Shown here piece after piece: positions 27,609 to 41,000 of a stretch of 64,000 nt of DNA. A model generated the notes under the pieces. The model saw only the letters and a program-made list of their open reading frames with translations, ran no database searches and was not told the DNA's origin. A program made the position numbers and the translations under genes. Origin of the DNA: Piscicola geometra (Eukaryota > Annelida > Clitellata > Hirudinida > Piscicolidae); the NCBI GenBank assembly GCA_943735955.1, contig CALSEQ010000048.1, positions 62,001 through 126,000 on the forward strand, in the 5' to 3' direction. Numbering within the stretch: position 1 is the stretch's first letter; each line of letters starts with the position of its first letter.

Positions 27609-30600
27609 ATAAAAAGTCTTCAAGACAAAAAGTTTTAAAGACAAAAAGTCTTCAAGACAAAAAGTCTTCAAGACAAAAAGTCTTCAAGACAAAAAGTCTT
27701 CAAGACAAAAAGTCTTCAAGACAAAAAGTCTTCAAGACAAAAAGTCTTCAAGACAAAAAGTCTTCAAGACAAAAAGTCTTCAAGACAAAAAGTCTTCAAG
27801 ACAAAAAGTCTTCAAGACAAAAAGTCTTCAAGACAAAAAGTCTTCAGGATAAAAAGTCTTCAGGATAAAAACTCTTCCGGATAAAAAGTCTTCAGGATAA
27901 AAAGTCTTCAGGATAAAGTCTTCAGGATAAAAAGTCTTCAGGATAAAAAGTCTTCCGGATAAAAAGTCTTCAGGATAAAGTCTTCAGGATAAAAAGTCTT
28001 CAAGATAAAAAGTCTTCAGGATAAAAAGTCTTCAAGACAAAAAGTCTTCAAGACAAAAAGTCTTCAAGACAAAAAGTCTTCAAGACAAAAAGTCTTCAAG
28101 ACAAAAAGTCTTCAAGACAAAAAGTCTTCAAGACAAAAAGTCTTCAAGACAAAAAGTCTTCAAGACAAAAAGTCTTCAAGACAAAAAGTCTTCAAGACAA
28201 AAAGTCTTCAAGACAAAAAGTCTTCAAGACAAAAAGTCTTCAAGACAAAAAGTCTTCAAGACAAAAAGTCTTCAAGACAAAAAGTCTTCAAGACAAAAAG
28301 TCTTCAAGACAAAAAGTCTTCAAGACAAAAAGTCTTCAAGACAAAAAGTCTTCAAGACAAAAAGTCTTCAAGACAAAAAGTCTTCAAGACAAAAAGTCTT
28401 CAAGACAAAAAGTCTTCAAGATAAAAAGTCTTCAAGACAAAAAGACTTCAAGACAAAAAGTCTTCAAGACAAAAAGTCTTCAAGACAAAAAGTCTTCAAG
28501 ACAAAAAGTCTTCAAGACAAAAAGTCTTCAAGACAAAAAGTCTTTAAGACAAAAATTCTTCAAGACAAAAAGTCATCAGGATAAAAAGTCTTCAGGATAA
28601 AAAGTCTTCCGGATAAAAAGTCTTCAGGATAAAAAGTCTTCAGGATAAAGTCTCCAGGATAAAAAGTCTTCAGGATAAAAAGTTTTCAGGATAAAAAGTC
28701 TTCAGGATAAAAATTCTTCAGGATAAAAAGTCTTCAGGATAAAAAGTCTTCAGGATAAAAAGTCTTCAGGATAAAAAGTCTTCAGGATAAAAAGTCTTCA
28801 GGATAATAAGTCTTCAAAATAAAAAGTCTTCAGGATAAAAAGTCTTCAAGATAAAAAGTCTTCAGGATAAAAAGTCTTCAGGATAAAAAGTCTTCAGGAT
28901 AAAAAGTTTTCAGGATAAAAATTCTTCAAGACAAAAAGTCTTCAAGACAAAAAGTCTTCAAGACAAAAAGTCTTCAAGACAAAAAGTCTTCAAGACAAAA
29001 AGTCTTCAAGACAAAAAGTTTTCAAGACAAAAAGTCTTCAAGACAAAAAGTCTTCAAGACAAAAAGTCTTCAAGACAAAAAGTCTTCAAGACAAAATGTC
29101 TTCAAGACAAAAAGTCTTCAAGACAAAAAGTCTTCAAGACAAAAAGTCTTCAAGACAAAAAGTCTTCAAGACAAAAAGTCTTCAAGACAAAAAGTCTTCA
29201 AGACAAAAAGTCTTCAAGACAAAAAGTCTTCAAGACAAAAAGTCTTCAAGACAAAAAGTCTTCAAGACAAAAAGTCTTCAAGACAAAAAGTCTTCAAGAC
29301 AAAAAGTCTTCAAGACAAAAAGTCTTCAAGACAAAAAGTCTTCAGGATAAAAAGTCTTCAGGATAAAAAGTCTTCCGGATAAAAAGTCTTCAGGATAAAA
29401 AGTCTTCAGGATAAAGTCTTCAGGATAAAAAGTCTTCAGGATAAAAAGTCTTCCGGATAAAAAGTCTTCAGGATAAAGTCTTCAGGATAAAAAGTCTTCA
29501 AGATAAAAAGTCTTCAGGATAAAAAGTCTTCAAGACAAAAAGTCTTCAAGACAAAAAGTCTTCAAGACAAAAAGTCTTCAAGACAAAAAGTCTTCAAGAC
29601 AAAAAGTCTTCAAGACAAAAAGTCTTCAAGACAAAAAGTCTTCAAGACAAAAAGTCTTCAAGACAAAAAGTCTTCAAGACAAAAAGTCTTCAAGACAAAA
29701 AGTCTTCAAGACAAAAAGTCTTCAAGACAAAAAGTCTTCAAGACAAAAAGTCTTCAAGACAAAAAGTCTTCAAGACAAAAAGTCTTCGAGACAAAAAGTC
29801 TTAAAGACAAAAAGTTTTAAAGACAAAAAGTCTTCAAGACAAAAAGTCTTCAAGACAAAAAGTCTTCAAGACAAAAAGTCTTCAAGACAAAAAGTCTTCA
29901 AGACAAAAAGTCTTCAGGATAAAAAGTCTTCAGGATAAAAACTCTTCCGGATAAAAAGTCTTCAGGATAAAAAGTCTTCAGGATAAAGTCTTCAGGATAA
30001 AAAGTCTTCAGGATAAAAAGTCTTCCGGATAAAAAGTCTTCAGGATAAAGTCTTCAGGATAAAAAGTCTTCAAGACAAAAAGTTTTAAAGACAAAAAGTC
30101 TTCAAGACAAAAAGTCTTCAAGACAAAAAGTCTTCAAGACAAAAAGTCTTCAAGACAAAAAGTCTTCAAGACAAAAAGTCTTCAAGACAAAAAGTCTTCA
30201 AGACAAAAAGTCTTCAAGACAAAAAGTCTTCAAGACAAAAAGTCTTCAAGACAAAAAGTCTTCAAGACAAAAAGTCTTCAAGACAAAAAGTCTTCAGGAT
30301 AAAAAGTCTTCAGGATAAAAACTCTTCCGGATAAAAAGTCTTCAGGATAAAAAGTCTTCAGGATAAAGTCTTCAGGATAAAAAGTCTTCAGGATAAAAAG
30401 TCTTCCGGATAAAAAGTCTTCAGGATAAAGTCTTCAGGATAAAAAGTCTTCAAGATAAAAAGTCTTCAGGATAAAAAGTCTTCAAGACAAAAAGTCTTCA
30501 AGACAAAAAGTCTTCAAGACAAAAAGTCTTCAAGACAAAAAGTCTTCAAGACAAAAAGTCTTCAAGACAAAAAGTCTTCAAGACAAAAAGTCTTCAAGAC

Positions 30601-32010
30601 AAAAAGTCTTCAAGACAAAAAGTCTTCAAGACAAAAAGTCTTCAAGACAAAAAGTCTTCAAGACAAAAAGTCTTCAAGACAAAAAGTCTTCAAGACAAAA
30701 AGTCTTCAAGACAAAAAGTCTTCAAGACAAAAAGTCTTCAAGACAAAAAGTCTTCAAGACAAAAAGTCTTCAAGACAAAAAGTCTTCAAGACAAAAAGTC
30801 TTCAAGACAAAAAGTCTTCAAGACAAAAAGTCTTCAAGACAAAAAGTCTTCAAGACAAAAAGTCTTCAAGACAAAAAGTCTTCAAGACAAAAAGTCTTCA
30901 AGATAAAAAGTCTTCAAGACAAAAAGACTTCAAGACAAAAAGTCTTCAAGACAAAAAGTCTTCAAGACAAAAAGTCTTCAAGACAAAAAGTCTTCAAGAC
31001 AAAAAGTCTTTAAGACAAAAATTCTTCAAGACAAAAAGTCATCAGGATAAAAAGTCTTCAGGATAAAAAGTCTTCCGGATAAAAAGTCTTCAGGATAAAA
31101 AGTCTTCAGGATAAAGTCTCCAGGATAAAAAGTCTTCAGGATAAAAAGTTTTCAGGATAAAAAGTCTTCAGGATAAAAATTCTTCAGGATAAAAAGTCTT
31201 CAGGATAAAAAGTCTTCAGGATAAAAAGTCTTCAGGATAAAAAGTCTTCAGGATAAAAAGTCTTCAGGATAATAAGTCTTCAAAATAAAAAGTCTTCAGG
31301 ATAAAAAGTCTTCAAGATAAAAAGTCTTCAGGATAAAAAGTCTTCAGGATAAAAAGTCTTCAGGATAAAAAGTTTTCAGGATAAAAATTCTTCAAGACAA
31401 AAAGTCTTCAAGACAAAAAGTCTTCAAGACAAAAAGTCTTCAAGACAAAAAGTCTTCAAGACAAAAAGTCTTCAAGACAAAAAGTTTTCAAGACAAAAAG
31501 TCTTCAAGACAAAAAGTCTTCAAGACAAAAAGTCTTCAAGACAAAAAGTCTTCAAGACAAAATGTCTTCAAGACAAAAAGTCTTCAAGACAAAAAGTCTT
31601 CAAGACAAAAAGTCTTCAAGACAAAAAGTCTTCAAGACAAAAAGTCTTCAAGACAAAAAGTCTTCAAGACAAAAAGTCTTCAAGACAAAAAGTCTTCAAG
31701 ACAAAAAGTCTTCAAGACAAAAAGTCTTCAAGACAAAAAGTCTTCAAGACAAAAAGTCTTCAAGACAAAAAGTCTTCAAGACAAAAAGTCTTCAAGACAA
31801 AAAGTCTTCAAGACAAAAAGTCTTCAGGATAAAAAGTCTTCAGGATAAAAAGTCTTCCGGATAAAAAGTCTTCAGGATAAAAAGTCTTCAGGATAAAGTC
31901 TTCAGGATAAAAAGTCTTCAGGATAAAAAGTCTTCCGGATAAAAAGTCTTCAGGATAAAGTCTTCAGGATAAAAAGTCTTCAAGATAAAAAGTCTTCAGG
32001 ATAAAAAGTC
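27470..32010 (+). repeat. Tandem duplication of about 2.05 kb at 2,450-2,466 bp spacing
   Basis: The segment around 27470-29540 is repeated around 29920-32010. The GTCTTTAAGAC landmark is at 28541 and 31007, and a rare AAAATGTCTTC variant is near 29096 and 31562, both 2,466 bp apart. ACTCTTCCGG landmarks at 27492/29942 and 27872/30322, and a GTTTTAAAGAC landmark at 27631/30081, are 2,450 bp apart, so a one-monomer indel lies between. Another landmark (AAAGACTTC, 28444/30926) is 2,482 bp apart, a second one-monomer slip. The slips show that A runs change length by whole monomers while the order of variants is kept. Confidence 0.75.
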
Positions 32011-35000
32011 TTCAAGACAAAAAGTCTTCAAGACAAAAAGTCTTCAAGACAAAAAGTCTTCAAGACAAAAAGTCTTCAAGACAAAAAGTCTTCAAGACAA
32101 AAAGTCTTCAAGACAAAAAGTCTTCAAGACAAAAAGTCTTCAAGACAAAAAGTCTTCAAGACAAAAAGTCTTCAAGACAAAAAGTCTTCAAGACAAAAAG
32201 TCTTCAAGACAAAAAGTCTTCAAGACAAAAAGTCTTCAAGACAAAAAGTCTTCAAGACAAAAAGTCTTCAAGACAAAAAGTCTTCAAGACAAAAAGTCTT
32301 CAAGACAAAAAGTCTTCAAGATAAAAAGTCTTCAAGACAAAAAGTCTTCAAGACAAAAAGTCTTCAAGACAAAAAGTCTTCAAGACAAAAAGTCTTCAAG
32401 ACAAAAAGTCTTCAAGACAAAAAGTCTTCAAGACAAAAAGTCTTCAAGACAAAAAGTCTTCAAGACAAAAAGTCTTCAAGACAAAAAGTCTTCAAGACAA
32501 AAAGTCTTCAAGACAAAAAGTCTTCAAGACAAAAAGTCTTCAAGACAAAAAGTCTTCAAGACAAAAAGTCTTCAAGACAAAAAGTCTTCAAGACAAAAAG
32601 TCTTCAAGACAAAAAGTCTTCAAGACAAAAAGTCTTCAAGACAAAAAGTCTTCAAGACAAAAAGTCTTCAAGACAAAAAGTCTTCAAGACAAAAAGTCTT
32701 CAAGACAAAAAGTCTTCAAGACAAAAAGTCTTCAAGACAAAAAGTCTTCAAGACAAAAAGTCTTCAAGACAAAAAGTCTTCAAGACAAAAAGTCTTCAAG
32801 ACAAAAAGTCTTCAAGACAAAAAGTCTTCAAGACAAAAAGTCTTCAAGACAAAAAGTCTTCAAGACAAAAAGTCTTCAGGATAAAAAGTCTTCAGGATAA
32901 AAAGTCTTCCGGATAAAAAGTCTTCAGGATAAAAAGTCTTCAGGATAAAGTCTTCAGGATAAAAAGTCTTCAGGATAAAAAGTTTTCAGGATAAAAAGTC
33001 TTCAGGATAAAAATTCTTCAGAATAAAAAGTCTTCAGGATAAAAAGTCTTCGGGATAAAAAGTCTTCAGGATAAAAAGTCTTCAGATAAAAAGTTTTCAG
33101 GATAAAAAGTCTTCAGGATAAAAGTCTTCAAAATAAAAAGTCTTCAGGATAAAAAGTCTTCAAGATAAAAAGTCTTCAGGATAAAAAGTCTTCAGGATAA
33201 AAAGTCTTCAGGATAAAAGTTTTCAGGATAAAAAGTCTTCAAGACAAAAAGTCTTCAAGACAAAAAGTCTTCAAGACAAAAAGTCTTCAAGACAAAAAGT
33301 CTTCAAGACAAAAAGTCTTCAAGACAAAAAGTCTTCAAGACAAAAAGTCTTCAAGACAAAAAGTCTTCAAGACAAAAAGTCTTCAAGACAAAAAGTCTTC
33401 AAGACAAAAAGTCTTCAAGACAAAAAGTCTTCAAGACAAAAAGTCTTCAAGACAAAAAGTCTTCAAGACAAAAAGTCTTCAAGACAAAAAGTCTTCAAGA
33501 CAAAAAGTCTTCAAGACAAAAAGTCTTCAAGACAAAAAGTCTTCAAGACAAAAAGTCTTCAAGACAAAAAGTCTTCAAGACAAAAAGTCTTCAAGACAAA
33601 AAGTCTTCAAGACAAAAAGTCTTCAAGACAAAAAGTCTTCAAGACAAAAAGTCTTCAAGACAAAAAGTCTTCAAGACAAAAAGTCTTCAAGACAAAAAGT
33701 CTTCAAGACAAAAAGTCTTCAAGACAAAAAGTCTTCAAGACAAAAAGTCTTCAAGACAAAAAGTCTTCAAGACAAAAAGTCTTCAAGACAAAAAGTCTTC
33801 GAGACAAAAAGTCTTCAAGATAAAAAGTCTTCAAGACAAAAAGTCTTCAAGACAAAAAGTCTTCAAGACAAAAAGTCTTCAGGATAAAAAGTCTTCAGGA
33901 TAAAAAGTCTTCAAGACAAAAAGTCTTCAAGACAAAAAGTCTTCAAGACAAAAAGTCTTCAAGACAAAAAGTCTTCAAGACAAAAAGTCTTCAAGACAAA
34001 AAGTCTTCAAGATAAAAAGTCTTCAAGACAAAAAGTCTTCGAGACAAAAAGTCTTCGAGACAAAAAGTCTTCCGGATAAAAAGTCTTCAGGATAAAGTCT
34101 TCAGGATAAAAAGTCTTCAAGATAAAAAGTCTTCAGGATAAAAAGTCTTCAAGACAAAAAGTCTTCAAGACAAAAAGTCTTCAAGACAAAAAGTCTTCAA
34201 GACAAAAAGTCTTCAAGATAAAAAGTCTTCAAGACAAAAAGTCTTCAAGACAAAAAGTCTTCAAGACAAAAAGTCTTCAAGACAAAAAGTCTTCAGGATA
34301 AAAAGTCTTCAGGATAAAAAGTCTTCAAGACAAAAAGTCTTCAAGACAAAAAGTCTTCAAGACAAAAAGTATTCAAGACAAAAAGTCTTCAAGACAAAAA
34401 GTCTTCAAGATAAAAAGTCTTCAAGACAAAAAGTCTTCAAGACAAAAAGTCTTCGAGACAAAAAGTCTTCCGGATAAAAAGTCTTCAGGATAAAGTCTTC
34501 AGGATAAAAAGTCTTCAAGATAAAAAGTCTTCAGGATAAAAAGTCTTCAAGACAAAAAGTCTTCAAGACAAAAAGTCTTCAAGACAAAAAGTCTTCAAGA
34601 CAAAAAGTCTTCAAGACAAAAAGTCTTCAAGACAAAAAGTCTTCAAGACAAAAAGTCTTCAAGACAAAAAGTCTTCAAGACAAAAAGTCTTCAAGACAAA
34701 AAGTCTTCAAGACAAAAAGTCTTCAAGACAAAAAGTCTTCAAGACAAAAAGTCTTCAAGACAAAAAGTCTTCAAGACAAAAAGTCTTCAAGACAAAAAGT
34801 CTTCAAGACAAAAAGTCTTCAAGACAAAAAGTCTTCAAGACAAAAAGTCTTCAAGACAAAAAGTCTTCAAGACAAAAAGTCTTCAAGACAAAAAGTCTTC
34901 AAGACAAAAAGTCTTCAAGACAAAAAGTCTTCAAGACAAAAAGTCTTCAAGACAAAAAGTCTTCAAGACAAAAAGTCTTCAAGACAAAAAGTCTTCAAGA

Positions 35001-38000
35001 CAAAAAGTCTTCAAGACAAAAAGTCTTCAAGACAAAAAGTCTTCAAGATAAAAAGTCTTCAAGACAAAAAGTCTTCAAGACAAAAAGTCTTCAAGACAAA
35101 AAGTCTTCAAGACAAAAAGTCTTCAAGACAAAAAGTCTTCAAGACAAAAAGTCTTCAAGACAAAAAGTCTTCAAGACAAAAAGTCTTCAAGACAAAAAGT
35201 CTTCAAGACAAAAAGTCTTCAAGACAAAAAGTCTTCAAGACAAAAAGTCTTCAAGACAAAAAGTCTTCAAGACAAAAAGTCTTCAAGACAAAAAGTCTTC
35301 AAGACAAAAAGTCTTCAAGACAAAAAGTCTTCAAGACAAAAAGTCTTCAAGACAAAAAGTCTTCAAGACAAAAAGTCTTCAAGACAAAAAGTCTTCAAGA
35401 CAAAAAGTCTTCAAGACAAAAAGTCTTCAAGACAAAAAGTCTTCAAGACAAAAAGTCTTCAGGATAAAAAGTCTTCAGGATAAAAAGTCTTCCGGATAAA
35501 AAGTCTTCAGGATAAAAAGTCTTCAGGATAAAGTCTTCAGGATAAAAAGTCTTCAGGATAAAAAGTTTTCAGGATAAAAAGTCTTCAGGATAAAAATTCT
35601 TCAGAATAAAAAGTCTTCAGGATAAAAAGTCTTCGGGATAAAAAGTCTTCAGGATAAAAAGTCTTCAGATAAAAAGTTTTCAGGATAAAAAGTCTTCAGG
35701 ATAAAAGTCTTCAAAATAAAAAGTCTTCAGGATAAAAAGTCTTCAAGATAAAAAGTCTTCAGGATAAAAAGTCTTCAGGATAAAAAGTCTTCAGGATAAA
35801 AGTTTTCAGGATAAAAAGTCTTCAAGACAAAAAGTCTTCAAGACAAAAAGTCTTCAAGACAAAAAGTCTTCAAGACAAAAAGTCTTCAAGACAAAAAGTC
35901 TTCAAGACAAAAAGTCTTCAAGACAAAAAGTCTTCAAGACAAAAAGTCTTCAAGACAAAAAGTCTTCAAGACAAAAAGTCTTCAAGACAAAAAGTCTTCA
36001 AGACAAAAAGTCTTCGAGACAAAAAGTCTTCAAGATAAAAAGTCTTCAAGACAAAAAGTCTTCAAGACAAAAAGTCTTCAAGACAAAAAGTCTTCAAGAC
36101 AAAAAGTCTTCAAGACAAAAAGTCTTCAGGATAAAAAGTCTTCAGGATAAAAAGTCTTCAAGACAAAAAGTCTTCAAGACAAAAAGTCTTCAAGACAAAA
36201 AGTCTTCAAGACAAAAAGTCTTCAAGATAAAAAGTCTTCAAGACAAAAAGTCTTCAAGACAAAAAGTCTTCGAGACAAAAAGTCTTCCGGATAAAAAGTC
36301 TTCAGGATAAAGTCTTCAGGATAAAAAGTCTTCAAGATAAAAAGTCTTCAGGATAAAAAGTCTTCAAGACAAAAAGTCTTCAAGACAAAAAGTCTTCAAG
36401 ACAAAAAGTCTTCAAGACAAAAAGTCTTCAAGACAAAAAGTCTTCAAGACAAAAAGTCTTCAAGACAAAAAGTCTTCAAGACAAAAAGTCTTCAAGACAA
36501 AAAGTCTTCAAGACAAAAAGTCTTCAAGACAAAAAGTCTTCGAGACAAAAAGTCTTCAAGATAAAAAGTCTTCAAGACAAAAAGTCTTCAAGACAAAAAG
36601 TCTTCAAGACAAAAAGTCTTCAAGACAAAAAGTCTTCAAGACAAAAAGTCTTCAAGACAAAAAGTCTTCAGGATAAAAAGTCTTCAGGATAAAAAGTCTT
36701 CAAGACAAAAAGTCTTCAAGACAAAAAGTCTTCAAGACAAAAAGTCTTCAAGACAAAAAGTCTTCAAGATAAAAAGTCTTCAAGACAAAAAGTCTTCAAG
36801 ACAAAAAGTCTTCGAGACAAAAAGTCTTCCGGATAAAAAGTCTTCAGGATAAAGTCTTCAGGATAAAAAGTCTTCAAGATAAAAAGTCTTCAGGATAAAA
36901 AGTCTTCAAGACAAAAAGTCTTCAAGACAAAAAGTCTTCAAGACAAAAAGTCTTCAAGACAAAAAGTCTTCAAGACAAAAAGTCTTCAAGACAAAAAGTC
37001 TTCAAGACAAAAAGTCTTCAAGACAAAAAGTCTTCAAGACAAAAAGTCTTCAAGACAAAAAGTCTTCAAGACAAAAAGTCTTCAAGACAAAAAGTCTTCA
37101 AGACAAAAAGTCTTCAAGACAAAAAGTCTTCAAGACAAAAAGTCTTCAAGACAAAAAGTCTTCAAGACAAAAAGTCTTCAAGACAAAAAGTCTTCAAGAC
37201 AAAAAGTCTTCAAGACAAAAAGTCTTCAAGACAAAAAGTCTTCAAGACAAAAAGTCTTCAAGACAAAAAGTCTTCAAGACAAAAAGTCTTCAAGACAAAA
37301 AGTCTTCAAGACAAAAAGTCTTCAAGATAAAAAGTCTTCAAGACAAAAAGTCTTCAAGACAAAAAGTCTTCAAGACAAAAAGTCTTCAAGACAAAAAGTC
37401 TTCAAGACAAAAAGTCTTCAAGACAAAAAGTCTTCAAGACAAAAAGTCTTCAAGACAAAAAGTCTTCAAGACAAAAAGTCTTCAAGACAAAAAGTCTTCA
37501 AGACAAAAAGTCTTCAAGACAAAAAGTCTTCAAGACAAAAAGTCTTCAAGACAAAAAGTCTTCAAGACAAAAAGTCTTCAAGACAAAAAGTCTTCAAGAC
37601 AAAAAGTCTTCAAGACAAAAAGTCTTCAAGACAAAAAGTCTTCAAGACAAAAAGTCTTCAAGACAAAAAGTCTTCAAGACAAAAAGTCTTCAAGACAAAA
37701 AGTCTTCAAGACAAAAAGTCTTCAAGACAAAAAGTCTTCAAGACAAAAAGTCTTCAAGACAAAAAGTCTTCAGGATAAAAAGTCTTCAGGATAAAAAGTC
37801 TTCCGGATAAAAAGTCTTCAGGATAAAAAGTCTTCAGGATAAAGTCTTCAGGATAAAAAGTCTTCAGGATAAAAAGTTTTCAGGATAAAAAGTCTTCAGG
37901 ATAAAAATTCTTCAGAATAAAAAGTCTTCAGGATAAAAAGTCTTCGGGATAAAAAGTCTTCAGGATAAAAAGTCTTCAGATAAAAAGTTTTCAGGATAAA

Positions 38001-41000
38001 AAGTCTTCAGGATAAAAGTCTTCAAAATAAAAAGTCTTCAGGATAAAAAGTCTTCAAGATAAAAAGTCTTCAGGATAAAAAGTCTTCAGGATAAAAAGTC
38101 TTCAGGATAAAAGTTTTCAGGATAAAAAGTCTTCAAGACAAAAAGTCTTCAAGACAAAAAGTCTTCAAGACAAAAAGTCTTCAAGACAAAAAGTCTTCAA
38201 GACAAAAAGTCTTCAAGACAAAAAGTCTTCAAGACAAAAAGTCTTCAAGACAAAAAGTCTTCAAGACAAAAAGTCTTCAAGACAAAAAGTCTTCAAGACA
38301 AAAAGTCTTCAAGACAAAAAGTCTTCAAGACAAAAAGTCTTCAAGACAAAAAGTCTTCAAGACAAAAAGTCTTCAAGACAAAAAGTCTTCAAGACAAAAA
38401 GTCTTCAAGACAAAAAGTCTTCAAGACAAAAAGTCTTCAAGACAAAAAGTCTTCAAGACAAAAAGTCTTCAAGACAAAAAGTCTTCAAGACAAAAAGTCT
38501 TCAAGACAAAAAGTCTTCAAGACAAAAAGTCTTCAAGACAAAAAGTCTTCAAGACAAAAAGTCTTCAAGACAAAAAGTCTTCGAGACAAAAAGTCTTCAA
38601 GACAAAAAGTTTTAAAGACAAAAAGTCTTCAAGACAAAAAGTCTTCAAGACAAAAAGTCTTCAAGACAAAAAGTCTTCAAGACAAAAAGTCTTCAAGACA
38701 AAAAGTCTTCAAGACAAAAAGTCTTCAAGACAAAAAGTCTTCAAGACAAAAAGTCTTCAAGACAAAAAGTCTTCAAGACAAAAAGTCTTCAAGACAAAAA
38801 GTCTTCAAGACAAAAAGTCTTCAAGACAAAAAGTCTTCAAGACAAAAAGTCTTCAAGACAAAAAGTCTTCAAGACAAAAAGTCTTCAAGACAAAAATTCT
38901 TCAAGACAAAAAGTCTTCAGGATAATAAGTCTTCAAAATAAAAAGTCTTCAGGATAAAAAGTCTTCAAGATAAAAAGTCTTCAGGATAAAAAGTCTTCAG
39001 GATAAAAAGTCTTCAGGATAAAAAGTTTTCAGGATAAAAATTCTTCAAGACAAAAAGTCTTCAAGACAAAAAGTCTTCAAGACAAAAAGTCTTCAAGACA
39101 AAAAGTCTTCAAGACAAAAAGTTTTCAAGACAAAAAGTCTTCAAGACAAAAAGTCTTCAAGACAAAAAGTCTTCAAGACAAAAAGTCTTCAAGACAAAAA
39201 GTCTTCAAGACAAAAAGTCTTCAAGACAAAAAGTCTTCAAGACAAAAAGTCTTCAAGACAAAAAGTCTTCAAGACAAAAAGTCTTCAAGACAAAAAGTCT
39301 TCAAGACAAAAAGTCTTCAAGACAAAAAGTCTTCAAGACAAAAAGTCTTCAAGACAAAAAGTCTTCAAGACAAAAAGTCTTCAAGACAAAAAGTCTTCAA
39401 GACAAAAAGTCTTCAAGACAAAAAGTCTTCAAGACAAAAAGTCTTCAAGACAAAAAGTTTTAAAGACAAAAAGTCTTCAAGACAAAAAGTCTTCAGGATA
39501 AAAAGTCTTCAGGATAAAAAGTCTTCCGGATAAAAAGTCTTCAGGATAAAAAGTCTTCAGGATAAAGTCTTCAGGATAAAAAGTCTTCAGGATAAAAAGT
39601 TTTCAGGATAAAAAGTCTTCAGGATAAAAATTCTTCAGAATAAAAAGTCTTCAGGATAAAAAGTATTCGGGATAAAAAGTCTTCAGGATAAAAAGTCTTC
39701 AGATAAAAAGTTTTCAGGATAAAAAGTCTTCAGGATAAAAGTCTTCAAAATAAAAAGTCTTCAGGATAAAAAGTCTTCAAGATAAAAAGTCTTCAGGATA
39801 AAAAGTCTTCAGGATAAAAAGTCTTCAGGATAAAAGTTTTCAGGATAAAAAGTCTTCAAGACAAAAAGTCTTCAAGACAAAAAGTCTTCAAGACAAAAAG
39901 TCTTCAAGACAAAAAGTCTTCAAGACAAAAAGTCTTCAAGACAAAAAGTCTTCAAGACAAAAAGTCTTCAAGACAAAAAGTCTTCAAGACAAAAAGTCTT
40001 CAAGACAAAAAGTCTTCAAGACAAAAAGTCTTCAAGACAAAAAGTCTTCAAGACAAAAAGTCTTCAAGACAAAAAGTCTTCAAGACAAAAAGTCTTCAAG
40101 ACAAAAAGTCTTCAAGACAAAAAGTCTTCAAGACAAAAAGTCTTCAAGACAAAAAGTCTTCAAGACAAAAAGTCTTCAAGACAAAAAGTCTTCAAGACAA
40201 AAAGTCTTCAAGACAAAAAGTCTTCAAGACAAAAAGTCTTCAAGACAAAAAGTCTTCAAGACAAAAAGTCTTCAAGACAAAAAGTCTTCAAGACAAAAAG
40301 TCTTCAAGACAAAAAGTCTTCAAGACAAAAAGTCTTCAAGACAAAAAGTCTTCGAGACAAAAAGTCTTCAAGACAAAAAGTTTTAAAGACAAAAAGTCTT
40401 CAAGACAAAAAGTCTTCAAGACAAAAAGTCTTCAAGACAAAAAGTCTTCAAGACAAAAAGTCTTCAAGACAAAAAGTCTTCAAGACAAAAAGTCTTCAAG
40501 ACAAAAAGTCTTCAAGACAAAAAGTCTTCAAGACAAAAAGTCTTTAAGACAAAAAGTCTTCAAGACAAAAAGTCTTCAAGACAAAAAGTCTTCAAGACAA
40601 AAAGTCTTCAAGACAAAAAGTCTTCAAGACAAAAAGTCTTCAAGACAAAAAGTCTTCAAGACAAAAAGTCTTCAAGACAAAAAGTCTTCAAGACAAAAAG
40701 TCTTCAAGTCAAAAAGTCTTCAAGACAAAAAGTCTTCAAGATAAAAAGTCTTCAAGACAAAAAGTCTTCAAGACAAAAAGTCTTCAAGACAAAAAGTCTT
40801 CAAGACAAAAAGTTTTAAAGACAAAAAGTCTTCAAGACAAAAAGTCTTCAAGACAAAAAGTCTTCAAGACAAAAAGTCTTCAAGACAAAAAGTCTTCAAG
40901 ACAAAAAGTCTTCAAGACAAAAAGTCTTCAAGACAAAAAGTCTTCAAGACAAAAAGTCTTCAAGACAAAAAGTCTTCAAGACAAAAAGTCTTCAAGACAA

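Noticed and set aside
29096..29350. 84-codon open frame
   Set aside because: It is the satellite read in triplets, opened by a single G-to-T-type change that created an ATG; it stops at the first B monomer.
31562..31864. 100-codon open frame
   Set aside because: It is the duplicate of the frame at 29096, 2,466 bp away, with the same cause.
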